Shown: positions 7,301 through 9,169 of the stretch, in pieces
How the letters are laid out: the number at the start of each line of letters is the position of its first letter
How positions within the stretch are numbered: the first letter of the stretch is position 1
From: Mycobacterium sp.
GTDB taxonomy: Bacteria > Actinomycetota > Actinomycetes > Mycobacteriales > Mycobacteriaceae
Direction of reading: 5' to 3'
NCBI GenBank assembly: GCA_018500005.2
Contig: JAHBAP020000270.1
Location: 1-9,169 of the forward strand
Length of the DNA: 9,169 nucleotides
Notes under the pieces: generated by a model
Seen by the model: only the letters and a program-made list of their open reading frames with translations
Databases searched by the model: none
Told to the model about the DNA's origin: nothing
Position numbers and translations under genes: made by a program

Positions 7301-9169
7301 GGAGCGGGAGTTACACAGGGCTTCCAGCAGGCTGACGGCGTCGAGGCCCTTGCCCTCCATCCCCCAGGTCTCCGTCAGGAGTCGGCCCCGGCGCATCCAG
7401 GAGGTGACCTCGACCACCCAGCGGCCGCCGATGTGCTCAGCGCCGACCGACTGCACGCCAAAGGTTTCCCGCGCGAACTGGGCGACGGCATCGGCGGGAA
7501 TCCACGGCGCACCGGGGCGGGCTTTGATTTCCTCGGCGGTGCGATCCACCGGCAGCACCGCCTTGAGCGCGGTGACGTATTCGTTGTAGACCAGGGGCTC
7601 GTCGCGGCTGGCGTCGATGGCGTGGGCGAGCTTGACGCGGACGTTGCCCGACAGCGCCCGGGTGGCCGGAACGAGTTCGGCCGGGTCGTCCAGGCTGGGA
7701 TACACCAGCCCGTCGAGCAGGCTGCGCGCGGTCTCGGCATCCACCTCGAGCAGATCGGCGATCAGGGGTAGGTCGACCCGTTGGGTGCGGTGCAGGCTGA
7801 TCGCCAATGCTTCCTCGGGGCTGGCCGCGTATTGAACTTCGACCGGGGCCGTGAGCAGGTCGGTGGAGAAGATGGGCGCCTTGCGGGCCTCCCCGGTGGC
7901 CTCGTCGAAGATTTCCAGGGCCGCGACCACCGCCCAGCCCGGGTCGTCTTTGAAGGCGTCGAGGTGAGCACGCCGCTTGTGGGGATCGCGCTGTTGCCAG
8001 GCCTTGGTGTCCCATTCCTCGGCTAGTTCGGGTGGGACCTCGCCGGTATAGGGGCGGCCGGGCTCGCCCTCCTGATCGCGCCACTTGGCTTCGAAATCGG
8101 CGACCTTGCGGTCGTGAACGTCCTGGGTGATCTCGGTGGGGATGACCCAGGTGAAGCGGTTGAGTGGTCCGTGGGTCCGCACGTACCGGTCGTAGAGGGC
8201 GTTGAGGTGCCCGCGGATCTGGTTGCGTTCGGTGGCGCTGCGCCCGTCGCGCTGGGCGGTGATGAGGGTGTTGGCGGCATCGCGCAGGTCGATGAGTTGC
8301 CGGGTCTCCGCTTCGCGGCTCTTGGGGACCCGTCGCGGCTCCCAGGTATGGCCGGTCCACTCCTCGAAACGGCGCTGGTCGTGGTTGTAGCGCAGCGTGT
8401 AGAGCGGGGTCTGCTCGCCCTGGTCGGCGGGGGTGATCAGACCGGGGTCGAAGGACAGCTCGGACACGGTGGTCAACTGGGCCGCCGTGGCGGTCAAGGC
8501 GCGGCCCTGTTCCACCGCGGCGGTGATGGCCGGGCCGAGACGATCACGCATCTGGGCGGCCAACTCCTGGCCGGACAGGCCCGTCACGACGAGGTTGGCG
8601 CTGCCGTAGAGACCGTGGCCGAGACTGGTTCGGCCCAACACGTTGTCCGGGTTGGCCTGGAAGTAGGCATTGATGTCCACGCGATCCTCACCGATCTCCG
8701 CCGGTGTGGATTGCAGCCAGATCGGTTTGTCCTCGGCGCTGCGCGGCTCGGTGCGGCGACGCAGGATCAGCAGATCGGTGACCGCCTCGGTGCCGGCCAC
8801 CCGTGAGAACGCCTGGGAGGGAAGACGCAGGGCGGTAATCAGTTCGGCGCGGTCGGCCATCTCGCTGCGGGCTTTGTCGGAGACGGCATCTAGCGTCCAC
8901 CGGCTTGTCAGCACCGCGACGAAACCGCCGGGTGCGGTCAGCGCAAGTGACTTCAAGATGAATGCGTTGTGGATCGAGTGCTGGCCGGTCGGGTTGTAGG
9001 CAGGGTCGTGAACGACGTATCGACCGAACGGGACGTTGCCGATCGTGGCGGCGAAGGACGCCTCGGGCACCCGTGTCTGTTCAAAGCCTTCGTTTCTGAT
9101 CTGCGCCGACGGGTAGAGCGCGGAAGCGATCCCTGCGGTGATCGGATCGACCTCGACACCGACCAAGAC
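3533..9169 (-). CDS. DarB-like N6-adenine methyltransferase/SNF2-type helicase fusion (N-terminus off-window)
   Basis: The frame is open through the right edge, giving 1878 residues numbered from the codon at 9169; the true start and methyltransferase motif I (SAM loop) lie outside. A TTG at 9166 is not the start. Residues 1-150 continue an N6-adenine methyltransferase: the acidic strand VGVEVD (E6), the catalytic motif IV variant GNVPFG (N45-F48) and PGGFVAVLTS (80-89). About 280-640 is a linker of unknown fold. The helicase motor follows: HPYQRDA (Q702), Walker A GAGKS (K725), a charged helical insertion near 818-862, DEAH (878-881), TGTP (941-944), motif V MGTGANLQ (1205-1212) and motif VI QREGRIIRQGN (1232-1242), which is SNF2-like superfamily 2. 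A likely coiled coil spans about 1305-1350. The last ~260 residues repeat the neighbouring 406-residue protein. Proteins of this architecture, including phage P1 DarB, occur on phages, plasmids and integrative elements; DarB protects DNA from type I restriction. Here an anti-restriction, defence or transfer role is possible but not shown. Confidence 0.85.
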   Translation of the reverse strand, partial: VLVGVEVDPITAGIASALYPSAQIRNEGFEQTRVPEASFAATIGNVPFGRYVVHDPAYNPTGQHSIHNAFILKSLALTAPGGFVAVLTSRWTLDAVSDKARSEMADRAELITALRLPSQAFSRVAGTEAVTDLLILRRRTEPRSAEDKPIWLQSTPAEIGEDRVDINAYFQANPDNVLGRTSLGHGLYGSANLVVTGLSGQELAAQMRDRLGPAITAAVEQGRALTATAAQLTTVSELSFDPGLITPADQGEQTPLYTLRYNHDQRRFEEWTGHTWEPRRVPKSREAETRQLIDLRDAANTLITAQRDGRSATERNQIRGHLNALYDRYVRTHGPLNRFTWVIPTEITQDVHDRKVADFEAKWRDQEGEPGRPYTGEVPPELAEEWDTKAWQQRDPHKRRAHLDAFKDDPGWAVVAALEIFDEATGEARKAPIFSTDLLTAPVEVQYAASPEEALAISLHRTQRVDLPLIADLLEVDAETARSLLDGLVYPSLDDPAELVPATRALSGNVRVKLAHAIDASRDEPLVYNEYVTALKAVLPVDRTAEEIKARPGAPWIPADAVAQFARETFGVQSVGAEHIGGRWVVEVTSWMRRGRLLTETWGMEGKGLDAVSLLEALCNSRSVVVNNDDGSLNTEATFAAQAKCTKIAEEFQRWVFAEDSRRERLVAEYNKRFRSLVAPRHDGRHLPLPGLSEKMTPHPYQRDAIARILAEPTTLIDHVVGAGKSGVMVLAAYQLRRLGLVRQPWIVVPNHICEQFGREALSWVPGAKILLGQTNTDADGRRRLIAQSAASEWDMVIVPQSMFKLIGVSEATKAKYIEEQLYALKAQMETAQTPRSKKRIELAIKNAKKRLDQKLNQAGKDTGLTWESSGCDYLLIDEAHHFKNLQRLCNIEELSYTHSSERAEDLALKLDVLRQRRRDEATVAGITNQEYVERVATFATGTPIANSLGELWVMQRYLRPDLLEGAGVAELGDWGAAFTATHSTVEVNATGTKLRPVTRVGKYTNVADLLAISSVFTDVVTRDQVPTALPRLRDGRRQVISLEADTEVRDFIADLGWRMDNLDAREPARDNALKISTDGRNVSLDPRLAHMDPPQNSRAAAVAEQIMRIHAAADDRVYTDPDTGQPLAQTGPLQIVFCDRGTPSKDPDQFTIYAAIKDELVDRGMPADKIRFVHEARKPSEMKALFTACNRGDVSVIIGSTEKMGTGANLQRRALALHHVDVPWRPADLEQREGRIIRQGNQNQDVEILTYVTEGTYDTVMWQKVQAKALFIEQVRRGDTVDSEVESLDGGDIGSAAAETKAVATGDPRYLRQVELEDEVKRLVALERAYHESIRRRDWVVSGHERSIPRRRNELAELEPVAQQVAQMTGSGHAPDIVVAGTRYPDAGSAAKAFTAACRRAWDDARNRSSSEFAPLGASIGGLDLVASRDHINGCLLVRLAAPSRLAEISREDLMGATDEAGNAKARGLMKRVEYIWAQLPRHYDSLRLDLERDQAEYDDLVAHPPDPFEHTGTLTDRQAELANLTLELKLAAESPEALQRAAAAKERMAQRGRKPGWSLLHNPTPFVVDQYGFADAPAMREAVKAAERSALRESLGPDAIIGYPLPGELQRMRNEVEVVELAGGRSPATVYDGPKESDLYYGNSTMRMSAEVRAVVGRIVDSDMSVQPLRVHEHWEVIPGERRAIMDALAKTVWRNDLKVLTIPASQTAVAQARSGIYCRKQAGAAEAITRFGSGEWKLPPGTLLIVDDADHLDSAQLRWFTRNAAATNTKLLLVTDEAATPGPSRALTTALADTLSWSQYLGTAPRREVSDSALARVGGYLGELSVVPDDEAHREASTLLGRCATLAAGYRDLATPIALRDNERQSPSRDSGLSL

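Noticed and set aside
1..9169. CRISPR array, insertion-sequence ends or transposase
   Set aside because: I saw no regularly spaced direct repeats, terminal inverted repeats or transposase-like reading frame. The only Tn5 signature is the sequencing adapter.

Overview
The window is GC-rich with strong G/C preference at third codon positions and GTG/ATG starts. This fits a high-GC actinomycete. Mycobacteriales is my best guess from the style of the proteins, but no marker gene proves it. The first 25 bases are a Nextera/Tn5 sequencing adapter, so position 26 is the true left end of the biological sequence and this is the end of an assembled contig. Both terminal genes are cut off: the left one by the contig end, the right one by the window edge.

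Layout: (i) 26-952, plus strand, is the C-terminal third or so of an Lhr-type superfamily 2 helicase. (ii) 953-1223 is a convergent intergenic stretch with several short GC-rich hairpins. (iii) 1224-2060, minus strand, is a complete endonuclease/exonuclease/phosphatase (EEP) family protein with an intact active site. (iv) 2061-2294 is its upstream region, with a perfect inverted repeat sitting over the ribosome binding site. (v) 2295-3515, minus strand, is a 406-residue protein of no named family. (vi) 3533-9169, minus strand, is a giant N6-adenine methyltransferase/SNF2-like helicase fusion whose start lies beyond the right edge. It resembles the DarB type of protein found on phage P1, plasmids and integrative elements.

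The most interesting signal is that the 406-residue protein and the last ~260 residues of the giant helicase are paralogous. They share a GGRSP motif, an (I/V)DSDM.VQPLR block, a Walker-B-like hhhVDDAD strand, a TNTKLLLV strand, a WSQ.LG motif and even the last few residues. The layout looks like a RecD/TraA-type P-loop ATPase, but neither copy has a recognisable Walker A. Each may therefore be a pseudo-ATPase that acts as an interaction module, one fused to the helicase and one free.

The helicase and the 406-residue gene are 17 bases apart with a strong Shine-Dalgarno in the gap, so they are almost certainly co-transcribed. The EEP nuclease follows on the same strand after 234 bases and could belong to the same transcript or have its own control. 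Taken together, methyltransferase-helicase, duplicated pseudo-ATPase and EEP nuclease form a plausible mobile-element DNA-processing, anti-restriction or defence module. That functional reading is inference.
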